This document shows, one piece after another, positions 1 to 8,800 of a DNA stretch of 37,452 nucleotides. Both the position numbers and the translations under genes were made by a program. The notes under the pieces are model-generated. The model was not told the DNA's origin. It saw only the letters and a program-made list of their open reading frames with translations, and ran no database searches. Source of the DNA: DASRCB01 sp035653295 (GTDB lineage Bacteria; Acidobacteriota; Terriglobia; Bryobacterales; Bryobacteraceae). Location of the stretch: NCBI GenBank assembly GCA_035653295.1, contig DASRCB010000150.1, positions 1-37,452 of the forward strand, given 5' to 3'. How positions within the stretch are numbered: the stretch's first letter is position 1; every line of letters begins with the position of its first letter.

Positions 1-720
1 GTAGTCGTCCGTTTTCGCGCGCACCGTCTCGCCGTAGTTCTCCTTCGTCCGGTTCCCGGCAAGAAAGCCGCGCGCCAGCGGACTCCACGGGATCACGCCC
101 ACGCCCTCATCCCGGCACAGGGGCAGCATCTCGCGCTCCTCCTCGCGATAGATCAGGTTGTAGTGGTTCTGCATCGTGCTGAAGCGCCGCCACCCGCGAC
201 TGCCGGCGATGTGCTGCATCTTCGCAAACTGCCATGCGAACATCGACGACGCGCCGATATACAGCGCCTTGCCCGCCCGGACCACGTCATTCAGCGCCTC
301 CATCGTCTCCTCGATCGGCGTCGTGTAATCGAAGCGATGGATCTGGTACAGGTCCACGTAATCCATCCCCAGCCGCCGCAGGCTGTCGTCGATGGCGTGC
401 TGGATGTGCTTGCGCGACAGGCCGCGCTGGTTCGGATCGTCACCCATCGGGTTAAAGACCTTCGTCGCCACCACGACGCGGTCGCGCGATGGCGCGAACT
501 CCTTCAGCGCCCGCCCGAGGATCTCCTCGCTCACTCCGTTCGAGTACATGTCCGCGGTATCGAAGAAGTTGAAGCCCATCTCCAGCGCCCGGCGGATGAA
601 CGGCCGGCTTTCTTCCTCCTCCAGCACCCACTCCCGCCACTTCTTCGAGCCGTAGGTCATGCAGCCGAGGCAAAGCCGCGAAACCTTCACGCCCGCCGAT
701 CCGAGGTTCACGTAGTCCAT
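1..720 (-). CDS. Aldo/keto reductase, partial (C-terminus beyond window)
   Basis: Translating the minus strand from the ATG at 720 gives 240 residues open to the window edge. The product reads as an NADPH-dependent aldo/keto reductase of the voltage-gated K+ channel beta-subunit/YajO-like type, a cytosolic TIM barrel that reduces aldehydes and ketones. The catalytic tetrad is visible: D54 and Y59 in FFDTADMYS, K87 in VVATKVF and H128 in YQIHRFD. The start MDYVNLGSAGVKVSRLCLG is typical of the family, and the later SPLARGFLAG motif (about residues 213-222) is a cofactor-binding element. The usual length is 320-350 residues, so roughly the last third is missing. The physiological substrate cannot be told from sequence. 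Confidence 0.95.
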   Translation of the reverse strand, partial: MDYVNLGSAGVKVSRLCLGCMTYGSKKWREWVLEEEESRPFIRRALEMGFNFFDTADMYSNGVSEEILGRALKEFAPSRDRVVVATKVFNPMGDDPNQRGLSRKHIQHAIDDSLRRLGMDYVDLYQIHRFDYTTPIEETMEALNDVVRAGKALYIGASSMFAWQFAKMQHIAGSRGWRRFSTMQNHYNLIYREEEREMLPLCRDEGVGVIPWSPLARGFLAGNRTKENYGETVRAKTDDY

Positions 721-778
721 TACTCAGGTGTACCGCGACGCCACTCACCATCCCGAATCCGGACACGGAATGCTCTTC

Positions 779-817
779 GTGGGGTGCAGGCGCCCAGCCT
801 GCGTCGGGCTCTCAGCC
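779..817 (-). repeat. REP-like palindromic repeat, copy 1
   Basis: The spacer between the aldo/keto reductase and the first permease carries GCAGGC (786-791) facing GCCTGC (797-802), then GGCT-ctc-AGCC (807-817). Read on the minus strand it has the order GGCTGAGAGCCCG, CGCAGG, CCTGC, CCCC. That is the same order as the copies near 15.3 kb and 16.65 kb. It is a non-coding interspersed element that can form two small stem-loops. Confidence 0.6.
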
Positions 818-876
818 GGCCTGGACGCACCTGCAACAGCACGCGATAACTGCCCACAACGGCAGCACGATTGCCT

Positions 877-882
877 TTTAAT
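877..882 (+). promoter_or_regulatory. -10-like box just before the lone ADOP gene
   Basis: TTTAAT lies 8 nt before the ATG at 891. There is no clear Shine-Dalgarno sequence and no convincing -35. If it is used, transcription would begin at or within a nucleotide or two of the start codon. Confidence 0.3.
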
Positions 883-890
883 CCCACCTT

Positions 891-3305
891 ATGGACAGCC
901 TTCTCCGAGATCTGCGCCACGGCGTGCGCCTGCTGGCCAATAAGCCCGGAGCGACCCTGCTCATGATCGTCGCCCTGGCCCTCGGCATCGGCCTGAACGC
1001 GTCGTCGTTCATGATGGTCGACGCTCTCGTCCTGCATCCGCTGCCCTTTCCGAATCTCGGCCGCATCATGTCCATCGCCGAGACCATCCCGAAGCTCCGC
1101 GCCGAGCGCGACGCGGTGGCGCCCGCGAATTTCCGGGACTGGCGCGAACAGAGCCGCAGCTTCGATCGCCTCGCCGCCTTCCGCCCCCTGGAGGGCGCCC
1201 TCACCGGCGGCCCTGAAGCCGAACACATCATGGCCACCGCCGTTTCGCCCGATTTCTTCCCGCTCCTCGGTATCAGCCCGGAGCTGGGCCGCACCTTCCG
1301 CGCCGATGAGAATGAACCGGCACGCGCCGGGGTCGCGGTGGTGAGCCACGGGTTTTGGCTGAGTCGGCTTTCCTCATCGCCGCACCTTCTCGGCAGCTCC
1401 CTTTCGCTCGACGGCCGCAGGTACACCATCGTCGGCGTCATGCCCGCCGATTTCAATCTTCCGCTCGGCAACGAGATCTGGGTTCCGCTCGCCTTCAACA
1501 CCGGTGAATCCGCCGACCGCGCCCAGCGCAGCCTCGCCGTTCTCGGTCTGCTCAGGCCCGGCGTTTCGGTGCTCAGGGCGCGTCAGGATCTGCACGGAAT
1601 CGCCGTCCGCCTCGCCCGCGCGTACCCGCTGACCAATGAAGGCCGCGAAGTGCTCGTCACCCCCATTCGCGACACCGTCAACGAGGGAACCGACCGCTTC
1701 ACGCTGGTCCTCATGGCCACCGCCGGATTCGTTCTCCTGCTGGCCTGCGTCAACATCGCGAACATGCAGCTGGCGCGCGCCGTTCAGCGCCAGAAGGAAA
1801 TCGCCGTGCGTACCGCAATCGGCGCCGGACGCTGGCACATTCTGCGCCAGTTGCTGACCGAGAGCGTATTGCTGGCCATTCCCGGCGGAGCGCTTGGGCT
1901 GTGTCTTGCCGCCTGGGATATGGATCTCCGCGGAAGGCTCATCCCCGCCCAGGTTTACTACTGGGTGGCGGGCATTCGGAACATGCGTGTGGACGGACGC
2001 GTCGTGGCCTACACGTTCGCGCTGTCCCTCATCGCGGCTGTTCTGTGCGTTCTTCCCGCGGCTCTCCGCCTGATTTCGTCTCGCATGGCCACGGATACCA
2101 GTGAAGCGCTCAAAGAGTGCGGGCGTTCCTCCAGCGGCGCTTCCTCCGCCGGACGGATGCGCACCGCCTTCGCCACCGCCGAGGTCTGCCTCGCGCTGGT
2201 GCTGCTGATCGGCGCCGGTTTGATGGTGCGCACCTTCCAGCGCATGTTGGCCGTGAACGCCGGGTTCGATCCGAATAACCTGCTGACTATGCAGACTTCG
2301 CTGAGCGCCACACGCTATCATGCCGATGCGCAGATCCGCGGCTTTGCGGATCGGTCGCTGCCTGCGCTCCAGAGCGTGCCCGGGGTCAACGAAGCCGCTG
2401 TGGACAGCGTCGCGCCGCCGGCTGAAGCGTTCTATCGCCAGGGCAGCCCCGAACCCCGCCCCGGGGAGCCTGTCCCCTCCATCCATGCCGTGACCCCGCG
2501 CTTCTTCGCCGCTCTGCGGCTGCCGCTCCTCAGCGGACGCGCCATTGAGTCCTCCGACGGCCCCGCGGCCGAGGGCGTGGTGGTGCTGAGCGAGGTTGTC
2601 GCCCGTCACTACTGGCCCGGCGACAATCCCATCGGGCGCCGGATTCGCCTGCATGGCGCCGATACCCGCTGGCTGACCGTGATCGGAGTGTGCGGCGACG
2701 TCAGGGAATGGTTCAACGGCCGCCCCGTTCCCCGCGCCTACGTCCCCTTCCATCAGTCGCCACAGCGCTCTCTGTCCCTGTTGCTGCGCACCTCCGTGGA
2801 TCCCACCCTGGCCGCAACCGGTGCGCGCGCCCGCATGCACGAGGTAGATCGCGCGCAGCCGATGTTCGACATCAAGACCATGCAGCAGCAGCTGGCCGAA
2901 GAAACGTCCGGAGTACGCGCCTCCGCCGTCAGCATGATCATCTATGCCGCAATCGCTCTGCTGCTGGCCATCAGCGGCGTTTACGCGGTGGTTTCCTATT
3001 CGGTGGAGCAGCGCACGCACGAGATCGGCATTCGCATCGCCCTCGGCGCCGGTCGCGCGCAGGTGGTCCGCATGACCCTCGGCCAGGCGCTGCGCATCGC
3101 TGCCGTCGGCCTGGCAATCGGCATCCCCGCCGCTTTCGCGCTCATGCGTCTGATGTCTGCCGTCTTGTACGGCGCCGTGGCACTTGACGCGCTCACGTTC
3201 GCAGCCTTCGCGGCAACCCTCGCCGCATGCGCGCTGCTGGCCGGCTACCTGCCCGCCCGCCGCGCGGCCTCGACGGACCCCATCGCCGCCCTCCGCCATG
3301 AATGA
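891..3305 (+). CDS. ADOP-family MacB/FtsX-type permease
   Basis: This 804-residue inner-membrane protein has the duplicated MacB/FtsX layout. An N-terminal helix (about 22-45, ending in the ALALGIGLNASSF element) is followed by a MacB-type periplasmic domain (about 50-240). The first FtsX domain (about 270-400) contains RQKEIAVRTAIGAGR. A second periplasmic domain follows, and the C-terminal FtsX domain (about 690-804) contains EIGIRIALGAGRAQV. This is the architecture of acidobacterial duplicated orphan permeases. It lacks the N-terminal prefix domain of the 895-residue paralogues near 30 kb, and no ABC ATPase gene is adjacent. Related MacB systems are mechanotransmission exporters, but the ADOP substrate is unknown. 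The terminal ATGA-like overlap couples it to the next small ORF. Confidence 0.93.
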   Translation: MDSLLRDLRHGVRLLANKPGATLLMIVALALGIGLNASSFMMVDALVLHPLPFPNLGRIMSIAETIPKLRAERDAVAPANFRDWREQSRSFDRLAAFRPLEGALTGGPEAEHIMATAVSPDFFPLLGISPELGRTFRADENEPARAGVAVVSHGFWLSRLSSSPHLLGSSLSLDGRRYTIVGVMPADFNLPLGNEIWVPLAFNTGESADRAQRSLAVLGLLRPGVSVLRARQDLHGIAVRLARAYPLTNEGREVLVTPIRDTVNEGTDRFTLVLMATAGFVLLLACVNIANMQLARAVQRQKEIAVRTAIGAGRWHILRQLLTESVLLAIPGGALGLCLAAWDMDLRGRLIPAQVYYWVAGIRNMRVDGRVVAYTFALSLIAAVLCVLPAALRLISSRMATDTSEALKECGRSSSGASSAGRMRTAFATAEVCLALVLLIGAGLMVRTFQRMLAVNAGFDPNNLLTMQTSLSATRYHADAQIRGFADRSLPALQSVPGVNEAAVDSVAPPAEAFYRQGSPEPRPGEPVPSIHAVTPRFFAALRLPLLSGRAIESSDGPAAEGVVVLSEVVARHYWPGDNPIGRRIRLHGADTRWLTVIGVCGDVREWFNGRPVPRAYVPFHQSPQRSLSLLLRTSVDPTLAATGARARMHEVDRAQPMFDIKTMQQQLAEETSGVRASAVSMIIYAAIALLLAISGVYAVVSYSVEQRTHEIGIRIALGAGRAQVVRMTLGQALRIAAVGLAIGIPAAFALMRLMSAVLYGAVALDALTFAAFAATLAACALLAGYLPARRAASTDPIAALRHE

Positions 3306-3499
3306 GCCCACCCGCGCAGCGCTGGTCGCCGGGCTCCTGGTAACCTGGGCCCTCGCCCAGCAACCCGAACCGATCCTCTCCGCGAACCTCGCGGACGCCC
3401 AAAATCACATGGCAAAGCGCCTCCCACCTCACGCTCGATGACAACGGCCTCAGCACGGTATTCGACCTCACACGCGACCGCCTCACCACCGCGCCCTGA
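3298..3499 (+). pseudogene. Tiny secreted protein, probably frameshifted
   Basis: The ATG at 3298 overlaps the end of the permease gene by 8 nt. It opens a 47-codon frame ending at 3441. The first 20 residues look like a signal peptide (MNEPTRAALVAGLLVTWALA). In another frame, protein-like sequence continues after an AAAA run near 3400 as KITWQSASHLTLDDNG and so on, to a TGA at 3497-3499. A one-base change in that run would fuse the two parts into a secreted protein of about 69 residues. I do not recognise the family. It may be a decayed gene, a sequencing error in the A run, or a real 47-residue peptide. Confidence 0.4.
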
Positions 3500-3505
3500 T
3501 AGAAT
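3497..3505 (+). promoter_or_regulatory. Extended -10 box before the VOC gene
   Basis: TGATAGAAT is a TGn extended -10 followed by TAGAAT, ending 10 nt before the ATG at 3516. No purine-rich ribosome-binding site lies between them, so the expected leader is about 4 nt. No -35 is evident, which fits an extended -10 promoter. Confidence 0.4.
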
Positions 3506-3515
3506 CGACATTTCC

Positions 3516-3890
3516 ATGTTTTCCGGACTGGAGCACACCGCAATCGCCTCGCCCGACCCCAAACGTCTGGCGCAGTGGTACGTCGATACTCTGGGGTTCC
3601 GCATCAACTACGAGTACGACGGCAACTACTTCGTACGTGCCCCCGACGGAAACATGCTGGAGATTATTCCCTCGGAAGGAGTCCCAGCCGCCCCCGGTAT
3701 GAAGGAGCCGGGTCTGCGCCACCTCGCCGTCGCCGTAAACGATTTCGACGCTGCTTACGCATTGCTGCGCGAGCGCGGCGTGAAATTTCGTACGGAACCG
3801 TACGAGAATCAGGGCAACCGGCTGGTCTTTTTCCACGATGGCGACGGCAACCTCCTCCACCTCATCCAGCGGCGAAACCCGCTTCCCTGA
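3516..3890 (+). CDS. VOC (glyoxalase/bleomycin-resistance fold) family protein
   Basis: This 124-residue protein has one vicinal-oxygen-chelate module pair, as in glyoxalase I and extradiol-dioxygenase-like proteins. MFSGLEHTAIASPDPKRLAQ gives the first metal histidine (H7). Likely further ligands are E49 in MLEII, H69 in RHLAV and H115 in GNLLHLI, where many family members have Glu. The strand-helix repeat around WYVDTLGF is typical. I chose the ATG at 3516 because the upstream in-frame extension to 3438 is not family-like and overlaps the preceding small ORF. The substrate is unknown. It overlaps the following exporter gene, so the two are probably co-expressed. Confidence 0.88.
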   Translation: MFSGLEHTAIASPDPKRLAQWYVDTLGFRINYEYDGNYFVRAPDGNMLEIIPSEGVPAAPGMKEPGLRHLAVAVNDFDAAYALLRERGVKFRTEPYENQGNRLVFFHDGDGNLLHLIQRRNPLP

Positions 3891-5100
3891 GCGCACCTTG
3901 CTGCGCCGGGTCTTCAAGGCTTTCCAGTATCGCGACTTCCGCCTGATGTGGGTCGGCGCCTGCATCTCCTCCACCGGTGGCTGGATGCAGATCGTCGCTC
4001 AGGCCTGGCTGGTATTCGATCTTTCGAAGTCATCGTTCTTCCTCGGACTGGATTCGTTCCTCGGCCAAATCCCCATCCTGCTCTTCTCGCTGCTCGGAGG
4101 CGCCGTCGCGGACCGCACCGAGCGCCGCAACCTGCTGCTCATGTCCCAGTTCGTGCAGATGACCTGCGCCTTTGTCCTCGCCGGCCTGGTCGCGTTCGGG
4201 TACGTGCACATCTGGCACATCCTGCTGCTCTCATTCATCGTGGGCACCGCACAGTCCTTCGGCGGGCCTGCCTATTCGGCCCTCATTCCGAATCTGGTCA
4301 AAGGCCAGGATGTCCCCAACGCCATCGCGCTCAATTCCATCCAGTTCAACCTGGCGCGCGTGATCGGGCCCATGCTCGGCGGCATCGCCCTGAAGCAGCT
4401 CAACTCCGCGTGGTGCTTCAGCCTGAACGGCATCTCCTTCATCGCCGTGATCATCACGCTGCTGATCATCAGCACGCGTTTCAGGCCGACCGTGTCCACC
4501 TCGCTGATGAAGAGCATGAAACAGGGTATCGGCTTCATCCGCACGCATCCGGGCATGCTGCCGCTGATCGTGCTGGCCTTCTTCATGACCATGCTCAGCG
4601 TTCCGCTGATGGTGTTCCTGCCCGTATTCGCGCGCGATGTCTTCCACGGCGGATCGAATCTGTTCACGATCCTGCTGTGCTGCTCCGGCGCGGGCTCGGT
4701 GTGCGGCGCGCTGGTTGTCGCCGGCGCGGGCCGCTTCCAGCATCAGGGCCGGGCCGCCCTGCTGATGCTCCTCGCCCTCGGCGTCTTCGTCGCCGCCTTC
4801 TCCCACTCCCATAACTTCATCCTCAGCACGGTGCTGATCTTCGGCTACGGCGCGCTCATGATGGGCGTGTTCTCCACCAATACGTCACTGGTGCAGCTGA
4901 TCACCACCGACGAGATGCGCGGCCGCGTGATGAGCGTGTACAACGTCGCCTTCCGTGGCGGCATGCCGATCGGCAGCCTCATCGTCGGCGCGCTGGCCCA
5001 GCGCATGACCGCCCCCGCGGTCCTCACCGGCAACGGAGTCCTGCTGGTCCTTCTGGGCCTGTATTTCATGCTCTTCCACCGCCGCCTCGCCGCCCTGTAA
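3838..5100 (+). CDS. MFS transporter, DHA3/EntS-like exporter
   Basis: This 420-residue polytopic inner-membrane protein has about 12 predicted hydrophobic segments. YRDFRLMWVGACISSTGGW with the following QIVAQAWLVFDLS, and the cytoplasmic loop GGAVADRTERRNLLL, mark the MFS_3/DHA3 group of proton-driven exporters (enterobactin exporter EntS, macrolide efflux). A second loop motif, DEMRGRVMSVYNVAFRGGMP, lies near residue 360. The ATG at 3838 overlaps the VOC gene by 53 nt. A TTG at 3898, 7 nt after the VOC stop, would remove the unusual Ser/Thr-rich first 20 residues and is a credible alternative start. The cargo is unknown. The gene converges on the TetR gene with a 24-nt gap. Confidence 0.9.
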   Translation: MATATSSTSSSGETRFPERTLLRRVFKAFQYRDFRLMWVGACISSTGGWMQIVAQAWLVFDLSKSSFFLGLDSFLGQIPILLFSLLGGAVADRTERRNLLLMSQFVQMTCAFVLAGLVAFGYVHIWHILLLSFIVGTAQSFGGPAYSALIPNLVKGQDVPNAIALNSIQFNLARVIGPMLGGIALKQLNSAWCFSLNGISFIAVIITLLIISTRFRPTVSTSLMKSMKQGIGFIRTHPGMLPLIVLAFFMTMLSVPLMVFLPVFARDVFHGGSNLFTILLCCSGAGSVCGALVVAGAGRFQHQGRAALLMLLALGVFVAAFSHSHNFILSTVLIFGYGALMMGVFSTNTSLVQLITTDEMRGRVMSVYNVAFRGGMPIGSLIVGALAQRMTAPAVLTGNGVLLVLLGLYFMLFHRRLAAL

Positions 5101-5124
5101 TCACAGTCTGCCCAGGCCGCGATC

Positions 5125-5733
5125 CTACCGCGCGTTCCTCAGCCCCCGCAACGCCGTCTCCGCCAACTCGTCCACATACTCCGGCGTAATCGCCCCAAAA
5201 CCCGTCAGCAGCTTGTAGTACAGCGGAGCGTACAGCAGCTCGACCGCCAGATCCAGGTTAACGTTCGAAGGCAGCTCACCCGTCTCACAATGGCGCTCTA
5301 GTGCCTGCTTGGCCTCCGCCCTCCGGGGTGCGATCCACATGTCCCGAAACGCCTGCGCAACTTCCGCATCCGTCTGCGCGCCGGCCAGGAACGCCGCGAA
5401 TGCCCGCCCGCGCCGCCCGTTGAGCATATTCGCGAAATTGTGCAACTGCAGCCTGACATCGTCGCTCAGCGAACCGGTATCCGGGAAAGGCAGCTCACGG
5501 GCCACGGTCTCACGAAAAGCCTCGATCAGCACCGCCGCTTTGTTCGGCCACCAGCGATATACCGTCGCTTTGCTCGCGCCCGAGTCCTCGGCGATCGCCT
5601 CCACCGTAACGCCCGCGAACCCAACCTCCTCCAGCAGCCTGGCCGCGGATTCCAGGATCCGCCTCCGGGCCTCTTCGTCCCGCGGCCGCCCGGGCCCTCG
5701 CTTCTCGCAAGTCTTCTCGGAAATCGTTGTCAC
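5125..5733 (-). CDS. TetR/AcrR-family repressor, likely regulator of the RND operon
   Basis: This 202-residue DNA-binding regulator starts with GTG at 5733. After a basic tail containing RGPGRPRDEEARRRI, the TetR helix-turn-helix spans about residues 24-70, with VTVEAIAEDSGASKATVYRWW as the recognition region. The rest is an all-helical ligand-binding and dimerisation domain. It is divergent from the RND pump gene at 5832 across a 98-nt spacer that carries inverted repeats. This is the classical AcrR/TtgR arrangement, in which the repressor controls both directions and is released by pump substrates. The inducer cannot be inferred. Confidence 0.93.
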   Translation of the reverse strand: MTTISEKTCEKRGPGRPRDEEARRRILESAARLLEEVGFAGVTVEAIAEDSGASKATVYRWWPNKAAVLIEAFRETVARELPFPDTGSLSDDVRLQLHNFANMLNGRRGRAFAAFLAGAQTDAEVAQAFRDMWIAPRRAEAKQALERHCETGELPSNVNLDLAVELLYAPLYYKLLTGFGAITPEYVDELAETALRGLRNAR

Positions 5734-5788
5734 TCGCTCTCTAAGATGATTTCCGAAACCTGGACGTCTCGTATTTCATCAGGAAATA
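5718..5788. promoter_or_regulatory. Candidate TetR operator region with inverted repeats
   Basis: Two inverted repeats built from the same GGAAAT/ATTTCC core lie at the start of the TetR gene and in the divergent spacer. CGGAAATC (5718-5725) faces GATTTCCG (5748-5755). TATTTC (5772-5777) faces GAAATA (5783-5788) with a 5-nt spacer, a perfect 17-bp palindromic site. The second site has the size and symmetry usual for TetR-family operators and lies 43 nt before the pump start codon. Confidence 0.5.
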
Positions 5789-5831
5789 TGTCAGCCCTGC
5801 CGGCTGCTCTCCGGCACACCCATTTGGCCTT

Positions 5832-8800
5832 ATGTGGATTGTTCGTGTAGCCCTGAACCGGCCGTATACCTTCATCGTCCTGGCCCTGCTCATTGTCCTC
5901 GCGGCGCCCCTGGTGATCCTGCGGACCCCCACCGACATCTTCCCCAATATCGACATCCCCGTTATTGCCGCCGTGTGGAACTACACCGGCCTTGACGCGG
6001 AACAGCTGGAGCAGCGCGTAACCTCTGTATATGAGCGCGTCCTGACCACTGCCGTCAACGACATCGAGCACATCGAATCGTTCACCGTCAACGGCCGCGC
6101 CATTGTCAAAATCTTTCTCCAGCCCAACGCCAGCGTGCCCACGGCCACGGCGCAGGTGACCGCTGTTTCGCAGGCAATTATCCGGCAGATGCCGCCTGGC
6201 ATCATTCCTCCGTTCCTCATCAACTACAACGCTTCTACCGTGCCGATCATCCAGCTGGCCCTGTCTGGCCAGTCCCTTTCCGAATCCGAATTGAATGACC
6301 TTGCCATAAACTTCCTGCGTCCTCAGCTGGTCACCGTCCCCGGAGCCGCCATTCCTTATCCGTACGGCGGCAAGCAGCGCGAGGTGATGGTCGCGCTCAA
6401 TCCAGCTCTGCTCCAGGCGAAAGGTCTTTCGCCCTCCGACGTGGTCAGCGCCATCGGAACTCAGAACGTTATCCTTCCCTCGGGCACCGCCAAAATCGGG
6501 CAGTTCGAGTACGACGTCGATCTCAACTCCAGCCCCGATAAAATTCGCGAGCTGAACGACCTGCCGGTCCGGGTCGTGAACAACTCCACCATCTATGTCC
6601 GCGACGTGGCCCAGGTCAGCGACGGCTTCGCTCCACAGACCAACATCGTTCGTCTGAACGGCGGCCGCGGCGTGCTGGTGAGTATCCTGAAGGGCGGCAA
6701 CGCATCCACGCTCGATGTCGTTCAGGGCGTGCGAAAGATGGTTCCGCGGGTTGCCGCTACGCTGCCGCCGCAGCTGAAGATCGCGCCCGTCGCCGATCAG
6801 TCCATCTTTGTCCGCGCTGCTGTCAACGGCGTGGTCCGCGAAGCCATCATCGCCGCCTGCCTCACCGGGCTCATGATCCTGCTGTTCCTCGGCAGCTGGC
6901 GCAGCACGCTGATCATCGCCGTCTCCATTCCGCTCTCCATTCTGACCTCCATCATCTGCCTCAGCGCGCTGCACGAAACCATCAACATCATGACCCTCGG
7001 CGGCCTCGCGCTGGCCGTCGGCATCCTCGTGGACGACGCCACCGTGACCATCGAAAACATCGAGCGCTACCTGGAGGAAGGCATGAACCTGTACGACGCC
7101 ATCCTCGAAGGCGCTGCGCAGATCGCCGTCCCGGCGCTCGTCTCCACGCTCTGCATCTGTATCGTCTTCCTGCCCATGTTCTTCCTGGGCGGCGTCGCGC
7201 ACTACCTGTTTGTGCCGCTCGCCGAAGCTGTCGTCTTCGCGATGTTGGCGTCATATATCCTGTCGCGAACGCTGGTGCCCACGCTCGCCATGTACCTCCT
7301 GAAGGCGAAGGAGCACTTCCAGCGCCGCACGCGAAATCCGCTGGTCCTGTTCCAGCGCGCCTTCGAGCGCGGCTTCGACCGCCTGCGCTTCAGCTATCAA
7401 CTCCTGCTGGCCACCTGTGTCTACCGGCGCGCCATCTTCGTCCCGCTGTTCCTGCTCGCCTGCGCCTCCACCTTCCTTCTGTTTCCGTGGCTCGGCCGCG
7501 ACTTCTTCCCCAGCGCCGACAGCGGCCAGATCCGCCTGCACCTCCGCGCCAAAACCGGGACTCGCATCGAGGAGACGGCCCGCATCAATGACCTGGTCGA
7601 TAACGTCATTCGCCGCACCATTCCGAAAGCCGAACTCGCCAGTGTGGTCGACAACATCGGCCTTCCCTTCAGCGGCATCAATACCACGTACAGCAACTCC
7701 GGCGTGATCGGGCCGGAGGACAGCGACGTCCTCATCTCGCTGAACGAGAACCACCGCCCCGCCAACGATTACATCCGCGCTCTGCGCGCGAACCTCACCC
7801 GTGAGTTTCCGGGCACGATGTTCTACTTCCCGCCCGCCGACATGGTCACCCAGATTCTGAACTTCGGGCTGCCCGCCCCCATTGACGTGCAGATCGAGGG
7901 CAGTGATATCCGCGGCAATCGGCAGATCGCCGATCAGCTTCTCGACCGCTTCCGTCAGATCCCCGGGCTGACGGATCTTCGCATCCAGCAGGCCTTCGAT
8001 CAGCCCAAGTTGCACGTCGTGATCGATCGCACCAAGGCCGCCGAGGGCGGTTACACACCGCTCGACATCGCCAGCAGCATGCTGGTGAGCCTGAGCGGCA
8101 GCTTCCAGACCACGCCGACGTTCTTCCTCGATCCGCGGAACGGCGTCGTCTACAGTCTGGTCACGCAATCGCCGGAGTACCGCGTCCAGTCCCTCCAGGA
8201 TCTTCAGAACATTCCCATCAGCGGCCCGAAGGCCATCCGTCCCGAGATCCTCGGCGACCTCAGCTCTGTGTCGCGCGGCATGGGCCTCGCCGTGGTTAAC
8301 CACTACAACATCCGCCGCGTGCTCGATATCTACGCCTCGGTCGAAGGCCGCGACCTCGGGGGCGCCGGGGCGGACATCCAGCGCATCGTAGACAACGCCG
8401 GCAAACACCTGCCGCGCGGGTCGCGCATCATCGTCCGCGGCCAGCTGGAAACCATGACCAGCTCCTATCGCGGACTGCTCGCTGGCCTCGCCGCCGCGAT
8501 CATCCTCGTGTACCTGCTGATCGTGGTCAACTTCCAGTCCTGGCTCGATCCCTTCGTCATCATCACCGCGCTGTCGGCCGCGCTCGCCGGCATCATTCTG
8601 TTCTTGTTCTTCACCAACACCCGGCTGAGCGTGCCCGCGCTGATGGGCTCCATCATGTGCATGGGCGTGGCCACCGCGAACAGCATTCTGGTGGTCGCAT
8701 TCGCGAAGGAGCGCCTCGCCGAGCACGGCAATCCCCTGGAGGCCGCCATCGAGGCCGGCTACACACGCTTCCGCCCCGTGCTCATGACCGCGCTGGCCAT

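Noticed and set aside
1374..3311. 645-codon minus-strand open frame antisense to the first ADOP gene
   Set aside because: Composition is Gly/Arg/His/Gln-rich with no domain, and it mirrors a well-supported permease. It is a high-GC antisense artefact, as are similar long frames at 5730-7202, 7251-9050, 10843-11964, 30795-32489, 32526-33701 and 35405-36691.
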